DNA of 64,000 nucleotides from Atherix ibis (GCA_958298945.1 OY282610.1:20918233-20982232); one strand, 5' to 3'; numbered from the stretch's first letter, positions 10,477-23,000 are shown. Translations and numbers: made by a program. Notes: generated by a model from the letters alone, not told the origin.

Positions 10477-11774
10477 CGAGGTCGTTCAATAAGTCCTTAG
10501 AAAAAGATGGAAAAAAACTGTTTTTAAAAAAAAAAAAATTTTATTTTTCAACATAATCTGCTTTTAGCTCTATACACTTTTCCAACCGTTTTTCCCAAAT
10601 TTTTATCCCGTCCAAAAAATAGGATTTCGGAAGTTCTGCAAAATACTCATCCGTTTGAGCAATGACGTCCTCGTTGGAAGTGAACCGTCGTCCGCCAAGC
10701 CATTTCTTCAGATTGGGGAAAAGAAATTAGTCACTCGGGGCCAAATCTGGTGAATAAGCGGGATGCTGCAACAATTCCATTCTCAATTCCACAATTTTGG
10801 TCATGGAAACAGCGTAGGTGTGCACACGCGCATTGTCCTGATGCAAGAGGATTTTTTTCTTCTTCAGATGGGGGCGTTTCTCTTTGATTTCCTCGCTCAA
10901 CCGTTGCAATAACGACGCGTAATACGCTCCTGTTATTGTTGTTCCTTTTTCCAAGTAGTCGATAAAAATAATGCCCTGCGAATCCCAAAAGACCGTGGCC
11001 ATCACCTTGCCGACCGATGGCACAGTTTTTGCCTTCTTCGGAGCCCGTTCACCCTTGAAAATCCACTGTGATGACTGTCTCTTCGTTTCTGGAGTGTAGT
11101 AGTGTATCCAGGTTTCATCCACAGTGACATATCGACGAAGGAATTCAGGAGGATTGCGATGAAAGAGTGCCAACATAGCCTCAGAGTCCACTACACGATT
11201 GCGCTTATTCTCCTCTGAGAGCAAACGCGGCACCCATCTTGCCGAAATTTTTTTCACAGACAATTTTTTATGCAAAATTGAAGCGACTGTACCTTGTGAT
11301 ATGCCCGTGGCCTAAAGTAATTCGCGCACTTTAATTCGCCGATCGTTCAAAATCAGATCTGGGATGTTGTCGATGATTTCAGGAATAGACACCTCAACTG
11401 GGCGTCCTGAACGATGTTCATCTTTTGTGGATGAACGGCCATGTTAAAATTCATTCACCCAATTGTAAACCGTCGCAAACACAGGTGCAGATGTGCCATG
11501 AACTGCATCCAACTCGGCTTTGATTTCTTTAGGGCTTGATGACAGCCCTAAACTCGCTTTTTTCTATTGTTATGCACAAATAAATGTCGTTAACTTGAAT
11601 CGACGATAGAAATTGACCTACGCTATGGATCGAGCTGAAATAAAAAAAAAAGTAGTATTATCGACAAAATTCAAGAAATTGCTTGTCGATAATGCTACTT
11701 ACAAAAAAAAAATCTTTGCCGACACTACGAGCGCAATTTCTTGAATTTTCTAAGGACTTATTGAACGACTCTCT
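10477..11774 (-). mobile_element. Mariner element, DD34D type, minus strand (second insertion)
   Basis: The terminal inverted repeats read CGAGGTCGTTCAATAAGTCC at 10477 and, on the other strand, AGAGAGTCGTTCAATAAGTC from 11774 inward. TA flanks both ends (10475-10476 and 11775-11776). The same element, better preserved and on the opposite strand, lies at 53081-54359, with matching ends. The interior carries a mariner transposase on the minus strand with several inactivating changes. Near the right end, at about 11665-11755, an inverted repeat (AAGAAATTGC against GCAATTTCTT) marks a partial inverted duplication of terminal sequence. Confidence 0.92.
10541..11567 (-). pseudogene. Mariner transposase pseudogene (DD34D)
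   Basis: On the minus strand the gene runs from 11567 to a stop at 10541. VDETW (first catalytic aspartate), HQDNARVHT (second) and YSPDLAPSD (third) are all present. Compared with the + strand copy at 53255-54294 it has a start codon changed from ATG to ATA, about 24 bp missing close to the N-terminus, a lysine codon turned to TAA in the linker region (near 11444), a glutamate codon turned to TAG near 11313, and a tyrosine codon turned to TAA directly after the third catalytic aspartate (10725-10727). The longest open stretch left is 10727-11275. Unlike the other copy, it retains the bases around the PRLLSEENK segment. It is inactive. Confidence 0.9.
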
Positions 11775-11776
11775 TA

Positions 11777-11965
11777 GTAGAAGATATTACAAAGCACAAT
11801 GCTGTTGATAGCTGGAAACAAATTTCTGCCGGACCTTTATAAAATTACATGGACCTGATATTTATATAATGACATCTGAAGTTATGGTAATCGATGATAT
11901 AGGGAATAGTCTCAAATACGAAAAGGAAACCGTTGAAGAAAAAAAGGTAATCTTAATCCACCCAA
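11777..11965 (+). pseudogene. Pogo/Tigger transposase remnant, C-terminal part
   Basis: After the second insertion, the + strand reads ITKHNAVDSWKQI at about 11790-11828, resembling the LLDAxxxIxxAWxxV region that follows the catalytic domain of Tigger-like transposases. A later patch near 11890-11990 (IGNSLKYEKETVEE, then HPRHFEGLKSYF) is consistent with the acidic tail and the HPSHxEALxxF-like helix of that group. It is the same gene as 8200-8760, split by the insertions. Confidence 0.6.
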
Positions 11966-12148
11966 GGCATTTTGAGGGCCTGAAAAGTTACTTTTACTAG
12001 CATTAAAAACGCGCAAGACGAAACTTTCTTACCGATTTATAAGATCAAAATAAAAAATAATTGGTTTTATTTTTTATTTTGGTCTTTCTTACGTTTTCCT
12101 TTTAATTAGTTTTTTTTTATCAGTCTCTTTAAAAACGGGGTTTTACTG

Positions 12149-15100
12149 TATTTAAAATTCCATCAAACTGTTGAGGAAGAGGGAAGAAAGGGAAGAGGTT
12201 TATTAAAAAAATTTCGAACGTTAAAAAATTTAAAAAAAAAATAATAATAATAACAAAAAAAAAAGAAACAATCTTCAAATCAAGCCACAAAATATAAGTT
12301 CTAAATTGATGTACGACCTCTTTTCTTAAATAAACATATTCCATCATCAGTGACACTATTTTTAAAATGCAAAAAAAAAATCAAATTCCAATTTTCCATT
12401 CTTTTTGGCTGGAATTGGAATTTTTTCACTGCATAATTAAGAAGAAGAAAAGAAGAAAAAAATCGTGGAATGTAATTTTTTTTATTGGTTTTATTATTGC
12501 TGATGAAACAGAAACTATAATTTCCCATTTATTTGCTTCGTTTTGTTTAAGAAAAAAAAAAAAAATAAAAAAAAATGAATAAAGAAAATAATGTAAGAGT
12601 GAGGAAAGAGGAGGATTGCCCACAAATAGTGAGATATACACGAAAAACTTTCAGACCCAATAGATTTTGATCAGTTTTTAGTGGTTTTGCGTCATAAATT
12701 CTCGAATCGTTGATTCTATCTGATTTACAACCGAATCTACCACAACATATCATTAAGTATATTTAAAAGTAGCACAAAAAAAAAGCCAACATTCAACTTA
12801 TTCGAAACGAAAGAACGAAAGATATGCGCAACCGGACAGGTGGATAGATACTCCTCGCCCATAATCAGATCTGACCAATTCAAGGTCACTTTCGTCCGAC
12901 CCGTTGTCAATGCACTCGCGCCATTTTTTTTTTTTCGTGTGAAAACGGCGTGTAATTAACCGCCAAACAATATAATTAATAGCGTGCCTTTCAACAAGAT
13001 TGACATGAAGAAGGAGAAATACCAAAACGAATTAAAAGATTCGACAAAAAAAAAAAAACCAACCTAATCGGACAGAGAAAAAACCTAACCTTGAATTGGG
13101 GCTGTAGTGATACTTTTGAATATGTTTCCTGTTTCTATACAAAAGACGATTCTTCTAATTTGGCAATGGTGTGTGTATGTGTGTGTGATTTAAAATTGCG
13201 TACATTTGTGCGTATATCAATAGATTCAGTTAGTGTAACTTTCGTCAATGGATTGAGGATATCCGAAATTAATTCCCATGACGACCCATGATACTTATCA
13301 GTTTAATGATTTTCATTTTTGATAATTAATAATTTTCGAAGATTCATCAAACAGCAAAATACCATAAATACTATTATTTAAATTGATTATAATTTTAAAA
13401 GAAAGAATTCAAACAAATTGTAGAGGGCGTTGGTATGCTATTAGAAAAGACTAGCCTTGAAGTTGGTTACGAATGAGCTCTAAGAATACATTAGAAGAAA
13501 ATGAAGACTTGAAAGATTACGTTTACTGAATAAGGCATGAAAATGAACTTGCAATGAAGTAATTAAAAAGCATGAGATATTAAAAATAAACTAGAACAAA
13601 CGAAAATGATCTCTAAGAATAATCAAATTAGATAGTACAAGAGAAAGTGCACAAGTCTTCCGCCAGGGTAATCGAACGGCGTCCATTTCTGTGCGTTACA
13701 AACGAAAAATGTCACAATGGCTGGCTGTCTAACTATACTCAAACACATCCGGATATCCGAATGACACTATGTACTTAATTTTTAGTTGAGTTTAGTTCTT
13801 TTTTTCTTAGCCCCTTCAATTACTTGAGATTAATTTTTTTTTGTTTGTATTTGTTTTTTTCCCGTTTAATTTTATGTGCCTTGCGTTGAAAGTTGTTTCC
13901 TGTCACTTTTTCCTTTTTTTTTTCTCTTATGTACATGCATTCAATCTATTGAAAGGAAAACGAAAAGAAACCAATATAGATAAGGACAAAATAAAAATAA
14001 AGAAAAAATAAAGATAAAAATATATATACTCTTTTATCCTTTTTATCCTTTTTAACAAATACATTACAATGCTGGTTATCTGTTAGTTTCCTTCCATAAA
14101 ACTTTTCCCATTTTTAAAAGTCCTCTTCTTATTTTCATATACTCGTAATTACTTTCACTTATTCTATAGCTTATTATTGTCCTTTTTCTCATTTTCTTGA
14201 GAAAATTTCATCCTATTTATCTTATCATGCAATAATTTCTTTCTAGTTCTTATCATTAAAGTGGTTTTTTTTTCTTCTTCTTCTGTTTCATCAAAAGTTA
14301 GTTTTTAAATTAAGTTTCCTGTTCTCTTAGCTATTTAAACAATTAAATTTTATTGTTATTTTTATAAATTTCCTTTCTTAGATAATGTCAAGGATAAGGG
14401 AATTATTTGAACTTACTTATTTTTACTTATCCTTATTACATTTTTTAAGAGAGATTGGTTTTTGTTACAAGAAAATTTCACAACATTTTTATTATTATCT
14501 CTTTTTTCATTTTAAATTTTCTTTAAAGTTCATTTCAGTTATTTTTTTAAATAATTATTCAATTTTCGTTTCAAATATAAAATTTTTATACAATTATTAT
14601 TTGAGCTATTATATAAAAAAATATTATATAATAATTTTGACACAAAACTACTTGTAGAACTTAATCCTTTTGGGGTAATTGTTTAGGGCTTTTTTGCACA
14701 TTACTCGATGCTTAATTCTTTGAAGCACGGTTTTTTTTTTTTTAATTTTTCTTATAAGTAAAATACTAGCATGATCTTGAAGGCCAACTGACAGATCAAA
14801 TCGTGAAACTACGAGTCTTGGAAAGTTTCCACGCAATAAAGTGAAAATTTATCTGATTGTGTGGCTTGTGGCACCTTTTTGTCATAAACCACTTTAGGTT
14901 CCGATTAAGTGCTCAGAATTGACAGTGACGGTCACTCTATTTTTTTTTTTAAAGAAAATACGGACCTACGAAACCTTCAAACCGGCTGCTTCACAATTAC
15001 TTGTGGATTTTTAGAGCCTCAATTTAACTAAATAACGTATTATCAGCCTAATTGCTACAGCAAATTTTGTTAAAAAAATCGCAATCAAATGCCTTTTGTT

Positions 15101-15230
15101 CCAGTAAATTAGTTCCTATAATTTAGCTACACTGTTTCCATAATTTAATTATTGCGTTTACAGCTGTCAAATGAAAAATGATCCTTAGAAATACGATCAT
15201 TCTCAAACAGAGATTTTTGTTGATTTTGGT
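12149..15230. other. AT-rich non-coding stretch
   Basis: I see no supportable gene. There are A-rich and T-rich runs (12220-12275, 12540-12575, 14725-14745) and a short TG run near 13165-13188. 12600-13300 and 13420-13790 are somewhat less AT-rich but hold no open frame with recognisable motifs. 13790-14650 is strongly T-rich on the + strand. Confidence 0.6.
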
Positions 15231-15239
15231 GCTACCAGG

Positions 15240-16260
15240 TGTGTGTATTTTTTTTTATAAGAGTGTACGGAGAAATCCTTTTAAGGACGTTGTATAGATA
15301 TCGATCTCTGCAGTGTGTGGGATTTTTACCCACTATAACCCACTCCTCATGGAACCACCGGCAGGTATTACTTTATGGGGAGTGGACTGACATTAAGTCT
15401 ATTTTTCTATTTAGGCTAGAAGCTGCCCTTTTCTCACTTTCTCTTTCTGACGGACCTTCTTTACTATTCGGGATGCATATTCAGTTATCGTACCCTAGTA
15501 TGCGTCCCATATTATCGGTTGTGGGATAGTCCTTTACCGATTATTTGTTTCCACTTCCTTCCTTTCTTAGCTAAAGCGTGGACAGTGGAAGAAGGCATGT
15601 TCGCATTAACTTCTATCCTGAAGCATCCATGCTCTATCAGAAATAGTACTCCACTTCTCAATGGTCTCTTCCGTTCCACGTCCATCTTGCTTTAATCGAT
15701 AAATCCCAGTATCGCTGCCATCTTACTCCTGTCCTATTTCCTTCCTCCGTGCTAATGATGAACCAACGGGATTTCATTTCCCTCCCCTCATCTTAGATAT
15801 ATTCTTTTATGCGCCAATAGCTCGACTAGCTGCATTTTAGTGATAATTCAGACATCGTTATACGAGACAGTAGAGAATGCTCTCGAGACTCGAAGTGCGC
15901 TTCTGTCTAGATAGACTGTAGAGTATCTTAAAGCTGGTAACTATAAGCTTGCGTCGGCTCTATTTGGGCCTTTAGTGGCTAGGCATGATCGTTGCTAGAC
16001 AAGTGCATTTTCAGTCACGATTTTCTGGTGGGTATAGGTATCGTAGCTATAACCGAGAGTGAGAGTAATAGACTCATTTACTTTACTACTGGTCACTAGT
16101 CTGCCTTGGGTTTTTTGGCCAGCAAGTTCCAGGCCCACCGATAATAGCCAGTTAAATGCCACTTTGGCCGATAGTGATTGCCGCAACGTCTGCAAAACCA
16201 ATGAAAGTTACTCCTTTTGGTATCAGGAGTTTGAGCAGCTCGTACTCCCTCACTGATACT
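15240..16260 (-). mobile_element. R1-like non-LTR retrotransposon (LINE) remnant, 3' part of ORF2 and 3' end
   Basis: On the minus strand, reading from 16260 down, a GLELAGQKTQGRLVTSSK-like stretch (16060-16160) matches the part of LINE reverse transcriptase where LAEHKTEAVLVTSRR and TLxVG are usual. Next, near 15900-15850, DRSALRVSRAFSTVSYNDV matches the RxALRVxxAYRTVS block. After a deletion come HGCFR (about 15650) and a zinc-knuckle-like CEHAFFHCPRFS near 15600. The region to 15240 includes GTGGGTAAAAATCCCACAC, like the 3' ends of insect R1-type LINEs. Many frameshifts and stops are present, and the endonuclease and most RT motifs are missing, so it is a 5'-truncated dead copy. The clade assignment is from motif order only. 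Confidence 0.75.
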
Positions 16261-16325
16261 ATATGTTTTCATCACCCTTTCAAATATCGTTTATCAGCGT
16301 TCTATCGGCATTTGTCCTTAAAGAA

Positions 16326-17270
16326 AAATTTCTGTTATTTGAACATATTAGGCAACACGTAAATTTTTAACAAACATTTTTACCCACAACTTTTACCGAA
16401 ATTTTTATTGTAAATTTTTACCGAATATTTTTAATCGAAATTTTTTATCTACAATTTTTACCGAATATTTTTAATCGAAATTTTTACCGAAAATTTTTAC
16501 CCCCAATTTTTACCTAAATTTTTATCGTAAGTTTTTACCGAATATTTTTAATCGAAATTTCTTATCTACAATTTTTACCGAAATGTTTACCGAATATTTT
16601 TATCTATATTTTACCGAATATTTTTAATTTAATTTTCTACTGAAAATTTTTACACACAATTTTTACCGAAATTTTTATCGTAAATTTTTACCGAATAATT
16701 TTAATCGAAATTTTTTATCTACAATTTTTACCGAAATTCTTACCGAATATTTTAAATCGAAATTTTTACCGAGAATTTTTACCCCCAATTTTTACCTAAA
16801 TTTTTATCGTAAATTTTTATGGGAATTTTTATCGTAAATTTTTACCGAATATTTTTAATCGAAATTGTTACCGAAAATTTTGTGTCAACAATTTTTACCG
16901 AAATTTTGATCGTAAATTTTTACCGTTATTTTTTACCCACAATTTTTACCGAAATTTGTATCGTAAATTTTTACGAAATATTTTTAATCAAAATTTTTAC
17001 CGAAAATTTTTAAACGAAATTTTTATCAAGAACTTTGACAAAGCTTTTACCGAAAACTGTTTATCGTAAAGTTATTCCAACATTTTTTGTGCAAATTTGT
17101 ACGGAAAATTTTTACCGACATTTTTATCGTAAATTTTCACCGAATATTTTTAATTGAAATTTTTACCGTTATTTTTTATGGCCACAATATGTATTTGCTT
17201 AGGAACCTTCTCTGGCAATACTAAACGATAATTTCTGCTATTTGAACATATCAGGCAACACTTAAATAAT
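16326..17270. repeat. Minisatellite block bounded by a 38-bp direct repeat
   Basis: About 800 bp of units built on TTTTTACCGAAATTTTTATCG, roughly 15-20 bp each with many variants (ACCGAATATTTTTAATCGAA, TACCCACAATTTTTACCG). The block is bounded by near-identical sequences: AATTTCTGTTATTTGAACAT at about 16328, continuing TATTAGGCAACACGTAAAT, and the same with five or so changes at about 17232-17268. The array thus lies between two copies of one short sequence. It is non-coding, although the T-rich repeat gives spurious open frames. Confidence 0.85.
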
Positions 17271-19490
17271 GACGTCATAATAAGAAGAATTATTAAGCAA
17301 CACAACAAATTTCAATACATACACGTAAGCACATTTAATAAGAATGGAGAACATTTTTTTTTTGCAACTTAAGTACTGCCAGATAGACTTAATATTTTTA
17401 AGAATTGGATAAATTTGAAATTGGAATATTTATTTCGATTTGATTCTTCTCCCTCTCACGGTATTTTTTCTGTTTAGGAAATATTTTCCCTCACAAGCAC
17501 ATGCAAGATTCACTTTCTAAAGTCAGCATTTTATATATGAAATTTGATCAAATAAATCAATATCAACAAAGTTTCAGGTAGAATAGTCAAAATAAAAGGG
17601 AACAACAACAAAAGGTATAAAAGGAAAGGGGAAGTACGCTGTGGGTGGCAACTTTTTCATATAAAAAGTTTCACTTAAAAAATTCAAATTTATTAAAAAA
17701 TTTATGGCGAAAAGTTTTTCAAAGTCTATATTTACTAGATCATACATAAAATTTATGCCATTTTTATTATATGCTGTTATTTTGTTCTGTTTTATTGGTT
17801 TTTGTTGTATTCTTTTATCTGAACCAAATTATTGATACTCTGAATAAAATGCCTGCTTTATTCTTTTTGTTACTGGAAAACTGTTCATCTGTTGACCTTA
17901 TTTGAATTTTTCCCATATTGAGAATGGGGCCAATTGCATTCGATGATATAAGTGAATATTGTTTTCAACATCTTTGTTTACCCTTAAGACTATTAAGTTT
18001 TTTTTTTTGAAAAAGAAAAAAAAATCATTGAACGACTGACAATCGATAGTAAATAAATTATTAATCAATCCTCAGAATTTCATATAATAAGTTTCTAGGG
18101 CACACGATTTAATGTGGTTCGAAATTGTAAATTATATTGTATTTTTCAGGTTCCAATTGAATTTCTCTACTTTGAAATTTTCTGTTTGCTTGGTGACACT
18201 TTTTCCATAAGCTAAAAAGGTGACGACTGGAGACATGATAAAGGAATAAATTTTCCACAAAGTCGATTGCATCAATTGCATCTTAATCGGATTCTTTCCG
18301 TTTTAATCAGAAGCTGAAGCAGGAAGTGAAACTGACCTCGAAATTGAAGAGGAGTACCAACTGCCAAGCCTTTATGGAGATTGAAGGATTTCAAGATTAT
18401 TATCAGATATCGGATTTATCCTATTGTCGATTTGAATAGAAGGAAGTGTGGACGATAGGTTATTGGGCGGGAGTAGACGAGTTTTTGCCTGTTACGAGTA
18501 TCTCTCCAATAAATAAATCCAATTCGATTATTATTTGCTATTCAGATTGTCTAGTTGTTTTGAGATTGCCTTGCATACATTTTCTTCTATTCTAATTATT
18601 CTGACTGCGTCACAAATCCAGATGGAAATTTTAAGATAAACTTTTTCAAGAAAAACAAGAAAAACTTTTACAATTTTTTCCAAGTTTTTCCCGGTAATTT
18701 TTTTTAAAAAATATTTTCTGTAATTACTTAAAAACTTACAATAAAAATTATTAATAAAATTTCGAATAAAAAATTTAATTCAGTCCTTTTTAAACAATAT
18801 TTTTTTCTTTAAGAATGTCCCATTTAGTTTCGACCATTTTCATCTAGTTTTCTGCCATTTTGCCAGCTCAATAATAATAGAATGACAGCCACATTACGAC
18901 AAAAGGAAAAAAGTACAAAATTACTGAGTTGATAACGACTTTCACTATTTGGTGAAGTAGCTCATTTAACTGCTTTTAAGGATTTTCCATTTACAATAAC
19001 AAAAGCAGAACTACTTTTCCGGTCTAGAAAAAATAAAAGGCAAAGGCAGCAGCCACCATACGAGGGATGGCAGAAGTGTTTAAATAGTCGAAAACCATTC
19101 AACAAACGGAAAATTTGCCAATTTGTATTGTCCTTTTTTTTTTTACAAGTTTGTATTTTTAATCTTTATTTCTTCAATATTATTCACCTTTTTGTTCAGT
19201 TTGAAGGACATTTTTTACAGTGTTGCCTTTCACATTCACATTTTGTACTATTGTCCTTTTAATGTCCTTTTTTATTATCAACTTTAAACAAATATTCCCC
19301 CTTTTTATATTTCGATTTTGATTTATTCTTTCTTTTGCATTTATACTTTAAGGGAGAAATAAAATCATATTTCCGTTATTTGTTATATTCCCAGAGTAAC
19401 TTTTCACATTGCTTTAAGGGCATCATACTCTAAAGGAAGTTCAAAGTTGAGAGTAAGTTTAACTAAAAAAAAACAAAGCATTTACAGAAT
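17271..19490. other. Spacer between minisatellite blocks
   Basis: Mostly AT-rich with no supportable gene. A short segment near 18300-18390 follows a pyrimidine tract ending ATCAG and has an open reading of about 25 codons (SEAEAGSETDLEIEEEYQLP) bounded by stops. No donor site follows, so I do not call it an exon. 18430-18520 is GC-richer and contains AATAAATAAA near 18508, which could be a decayed LTR or gene end, but I cannot show it. Confidence 0.5.
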
Positions 19491-19499
19491 ATATTAGTC

Positions 19500-21665
19500 G
19501 ATAGTTTTTGACGGAAAATTTCAATCCAAAATATTTACCGAAAATTTCTTACGTAAATTTACTATATTGCAAATATTTTATTCTGTAAATTTGTGCCCAC
19601 AATTTTTACCGGAATTTTTATCGTACAATTTTATTGATCATTTTTACCCACAATTTTTACTCACAATCTTTCCGGACAATTTTTTTTACAGAAAATTTGA
19701 AACCACCAAATTTTAACCGAACATTTTTACCGAAAATATTTACTGTCAATTAAACAGATTTTCTTACTGATAATTATTTATCGTAAATTTGTACCGAAAA
19801 TTTCCATCGTAACTTTTTACCGAACATCTTTAACCGAAATTTTTACCGAAAATTTTTCACTAAAATTTTTCTCGAACATTATTAATTGAAATTTTAATCG
19901 AAAATTTTTATCGTGAATTTACCATAATTTTTTTACCGAAAAATACAAAATCACAAAAAAATACTTTCCAAAAAAATGTTTTCTCTGCATTTTTTTTCCC
20001 ACAATTTTTACCGAAATTTTTACCAAAATTTTTACCGAAAATGTTTACCCACAACTTTTACTCACAATTTTTACCAAAATTTTTATCGTACAATTTTATT
20101 GATAATTTTTACCCACAATTTTTACTCACAATCTTTCCGGACAATTTTTTTCACAGAAAATTTGAAACCACCAAATTTTACCCGAATATTTTTACCGAAA
20201 ATATTTACTGTAAATTGAAACAGATTTTCTTACCGATAATTATTTATCGTAAATTTGTACCGAAAATTTCCATCGTAACATTTTACCGAACATCTTTAAC
20301 CGAAATTTTTACCGAAAATTTTTCACTAAAATTTTTCTCGAACATTATTAATTGAAATTTTTATCGTGAATTTACCATAATTTTTTTACCGAAAAATACA
20401 AAATCACAAAAAAATACTTTCCAAAAAAATGTTTTTTCTGCATTTTTTTTCCCACAATTTTTACCGAAATTTTTACCAAAATTTTTACCGAAAATGTTTA
20501 CCCACAACTTTTACTCACAATTTTTACCGACATTTTTATCGTAAATTTTTACCGACATTTTTACCAAAATTTTATCGTTATTTTTACCCACAATTTTTGT
20601 TCACATTTTTTACCGACATTTTGTACGTAAATTTTTACTGTGCATTTTTAGTCGAAATTTTAACCGAAAATGTTTACCAACAATTTTTACCAAAATTTCC
20701 ATCGTAACTTTTTACCGAACATTTTAACCGAAATTTTTACCGAAAATGTTTTACCAAAATTTTTCTCGAACATTTTTAATTGAAATTTTAATCGAAAATT
20801 TTTACCGTTAATTTACCAGAATTTTTTACCGACAAATACTTCCCAAAAAATTGTTTTTTTCTGCAAGTTTTTACTCACAATTTTTCCCGAAATTTTTACC
20901 CACAATTTTTATTCACAATTTTTATCGTCATTTTTAACGTAAATTTTTACCGAAAATGTTCAGCGACAATTTCTATTCACAATTTTTACCGACATTTTTA
21001 TCGTACATTTTTACCGAAATTTTTACCTAAATTTTTATCGTAAATTTTTAATCGAAATTTTTACCGAAAATGTTTATCCAAAATTTTTACTGTAAATTTT
21101 TACTGAATAATTTTAATCGAAATTTTTGCCGAAAATTTTAAACCGAAATTTTTCTTGAGAATTTTGATAAAGCCTTTACCAAAAACTGTTTATCGTAAAG
21201 TTTTACCAATATTTTTACTCACAATTTTTACCGACGTTTTTATCATAAATGTTTACCGTTAATTTTACCAGAATTTTTTCATCGAAAAATACAATATTAA
21301 AAAAATGGTTACCAAAAAATTTTTTTTTCTGTCAATTTTCACCTGCAATTTTTACCGAAATTTCATTTTTGGAAAATTTTTACCGGAAAATTTTACCGAT
21401 ACATAATTTTTGCCGTAATCTTTTACCGAAAAAGACCAAATTAACTAAAAGTTTTATCGAAAACTTTCAATGAACATTTTTAATTTTTATACTTAAATTT
21501 TTATTAAAAATGTTTAATGAAAATACTTTTTTTTATTAAAAATGTTTACTAAAAAAATGATCGAAATTTTTGATCGATAATTTTCTGAAAATTTTTGCAT
21601 CAAATTTTGACCAATAATTTTTTCGAATTAATTTCACGAAAACTTTTTAGCGATAATATTTAAGA
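19500..21665. repeat. Minisatellite block, ACCGAAAATTTTT family, with about 460-bp internal duplication
   Basis: The units resemble those at 16.4-17.2 kb: TTTTTACCGAAA, TTTACCCACAATTT, TTTATCGTAAATT. A larger segment is duplicated in tandem: GATTTTCTTACTGATAATTA near 19757 matches GATTTTCTTACCGATAATTA near 20223, and the TCTGCATTTTTTTTCCCACA section near 19983 matches the one near 20436, giving offsets of about 453-465 bp. The array fades after 21480 into looser variants. Confidence 0.85.
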
Positions 21666-22549
21666 AAATATTTTTATATTAACCGAAAATATTTATGGTA
21701 AATTATTCTTTCTATTATTCTACGCCAGTTTTGGAAATACATTTGAAAAAAATTATAATTGTCGGATTCCAAAGTTTGTAATGTTGATATTTTTTGTTGC
21801 AAAAATGTCATGTAGTAAATATGAAAGCCATTTTTCTGGTTTATTGGCAATTCACTGCTCACTGACATTGCGGCCAAATGCAAATTTCGATTTTTCTTTT
21901 CAATTTCACTTAAGCGACGCATTTTACTTTTGGGTCTTCAGCTACTCGTAACTTGGAGAAAGTGAAACTGCCGCCAATTTATTGGAGAATTTTTGGAAGG
22001 TTCGTTGGCCAAATTTACAGTTTATTAATGAAACCAAAAACAAGATCGAGACGGAAACTTTGTACACACTTTAAATGGTCTACGAAATGGCCAACTTTTC
22101 GGCTTTCATAATTGGTGCGCGTAAATTTTTTGGTGAAATTTTACTCAAAGTATTCGGTTTGTTTGTGTTTTTTTATTGTTGTTTTTTTTTGTTGATAAAT
22201 ATTAAATTAATTAAAAATCTTCAAAATTAAAATTGGGTTGGTTTTCTTTTAGAAAAGAAAATATTACATTCAAAGCACTTATGAATTCGAATCGGTTTTA
22301 GATACTCTAAAAGATCAATTTTATGCTCACTTAACCCTGAATAAAGGTAAAAGTAAATTTTCGACTACTTTAACGAGTCAAAAACTGTAAAATTCTTTGA
22401 CACGAAAATTTTCTTCGGCTCAGAATAGGAAACTTGTTGCGTGTCGTTAGTCGAAAAAGCGAAGTAAGGTGTAGTCGAAAATGGGTATTGACAAAAAATA
22501 GTGATTTAGACAGGAAGACAGCGTACTGGAGTTGATAGTCAAGACTAAT
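21666..22549. other. Spacer without recognisable gene
   Basis: A minus-strand open frame at 21674-21922 (82 codons from its first ATG) has no motif that I recognise and its composition is ordinary for the region. 21930-22130 is less AT-rich but shows no conserved domain. I see no supportable gene. Confidence 0.5.
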
Positions 22550-22550
22550 G

Positions 22551-23000
22551 CTACGGTGCAGTGAGTTTAAGGTGAATTTGGGAACAAACTGCCTTGTTTC
22601 GTAGAGAGTGCATCGAACAGTGAAGAAATTCCTCTGCCATAATCACATGTCGATTAAAATATTTCAAAGCTACTGTGCTCTGCTTAAACTGCTCAAGCGG
22701 CAATGCTACCTGCTCCGTATTTCCAATGTAAGTGGAACAGTTGCGACTAAATAACACCGACTCCTCTATGATAACGCAGAGGGGAGAAGTGGATAAAATC
22801 TTCACCACCTACTCCAAGAACAATTGAACATCAATAAATGTCAGGTATCCAAATTGGGCGTCAAGAAATTCCAGATCAACCCAAGCGAAAAGTGTGTTAA
22901 TGCATCGTTTCGGCTCCGAGAACACGATTTCAGTGCTTTGTCTACCAAATTTCTAGACGGAAAAAGCAACGTTGGGACCGAGGGTAACTGAAAGCAAGTC
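22551..23000 (-). mobile_element. Probable Ty3/gypsy pol fragment (end of reverse transcriptase and RNase H region)
   Basis: On the minus strand, in more than one frame, a C-x-x-x-F-x-WVDLEFLD patch (about 22910-22850) resembles the KCxFxxxxLxFLGH segment at the end of gypsy-type reverse transcriptase. Further on, SRNCSTYIGN then LPLEQFKQSTVALKYFNRHV (22750-22640) resembles the SKKLTxAExxYSTxDRELLAxxxAVxxFRH block of RNase H. The similarity is motif-level only, and no LTR was seen. It is broken by stops and frameshifts. It cannot form a simple collinear element with the integrase-like fragment at 26.2-27.0 kb: both are on the minus strand, but the integrase part lies upstream, in the wrong order. 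Confidence 0.4.

Larger units (their letters stand above)
7798..12148 (+). mobile_element. Pogo/Tigger-family DNA transposon interrupted by two mariner-type insertions
   Basis: Terminal inverted repeats are visible: CAGTGAAACCCCGTTTTTA at 7798 and, on the opposite strand at the right end, CAGTAAAACCCCGTTTTTA ending at 12148. They share the CAGT start typical of the pogo/Tigger group. A TA follows the right end at 12149-12150, but the left flank no longer shows a matching TA. The span is 4351 bp. Removing the two insertions (8828-10418 and 10477-11774) with one copy of each TA leaves 1458 bp, a plausible size for such an element. The interior carries remnants of a pogo-type DDE transposase in order: NADETG near 8260, a catalytic LFLD near 8535, PFDLG near 8630, and a C-terminal piece after 11777. 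Frameshifts and stops show it is dead. Confidence 0.85.

Noticed and set aside
10731..10988. 85-codon minus-strand frame inside the mariner
   Set aside because: It is the wrong-frame shadow of the transposase catalytic domain; the same shadow appears in the sister copy at 53850-54107.
18300..18395. Acidic open segment SEAEAGSETDLEIEEEYQLP as an exon
   Set aside because: An acceptor-like CAG exists, but the CAG is out of phase with the open segment, which is closed by stops on both sides, and no donor site follows.
19976..20707. Repetitive open frames (NFYRKFLP-like peptides) in the minisatellite
   Set aside because: They follow from translation of the TTTTTACCGAAA repeat; several frames are open, and breaks coincide with unit-length changes.
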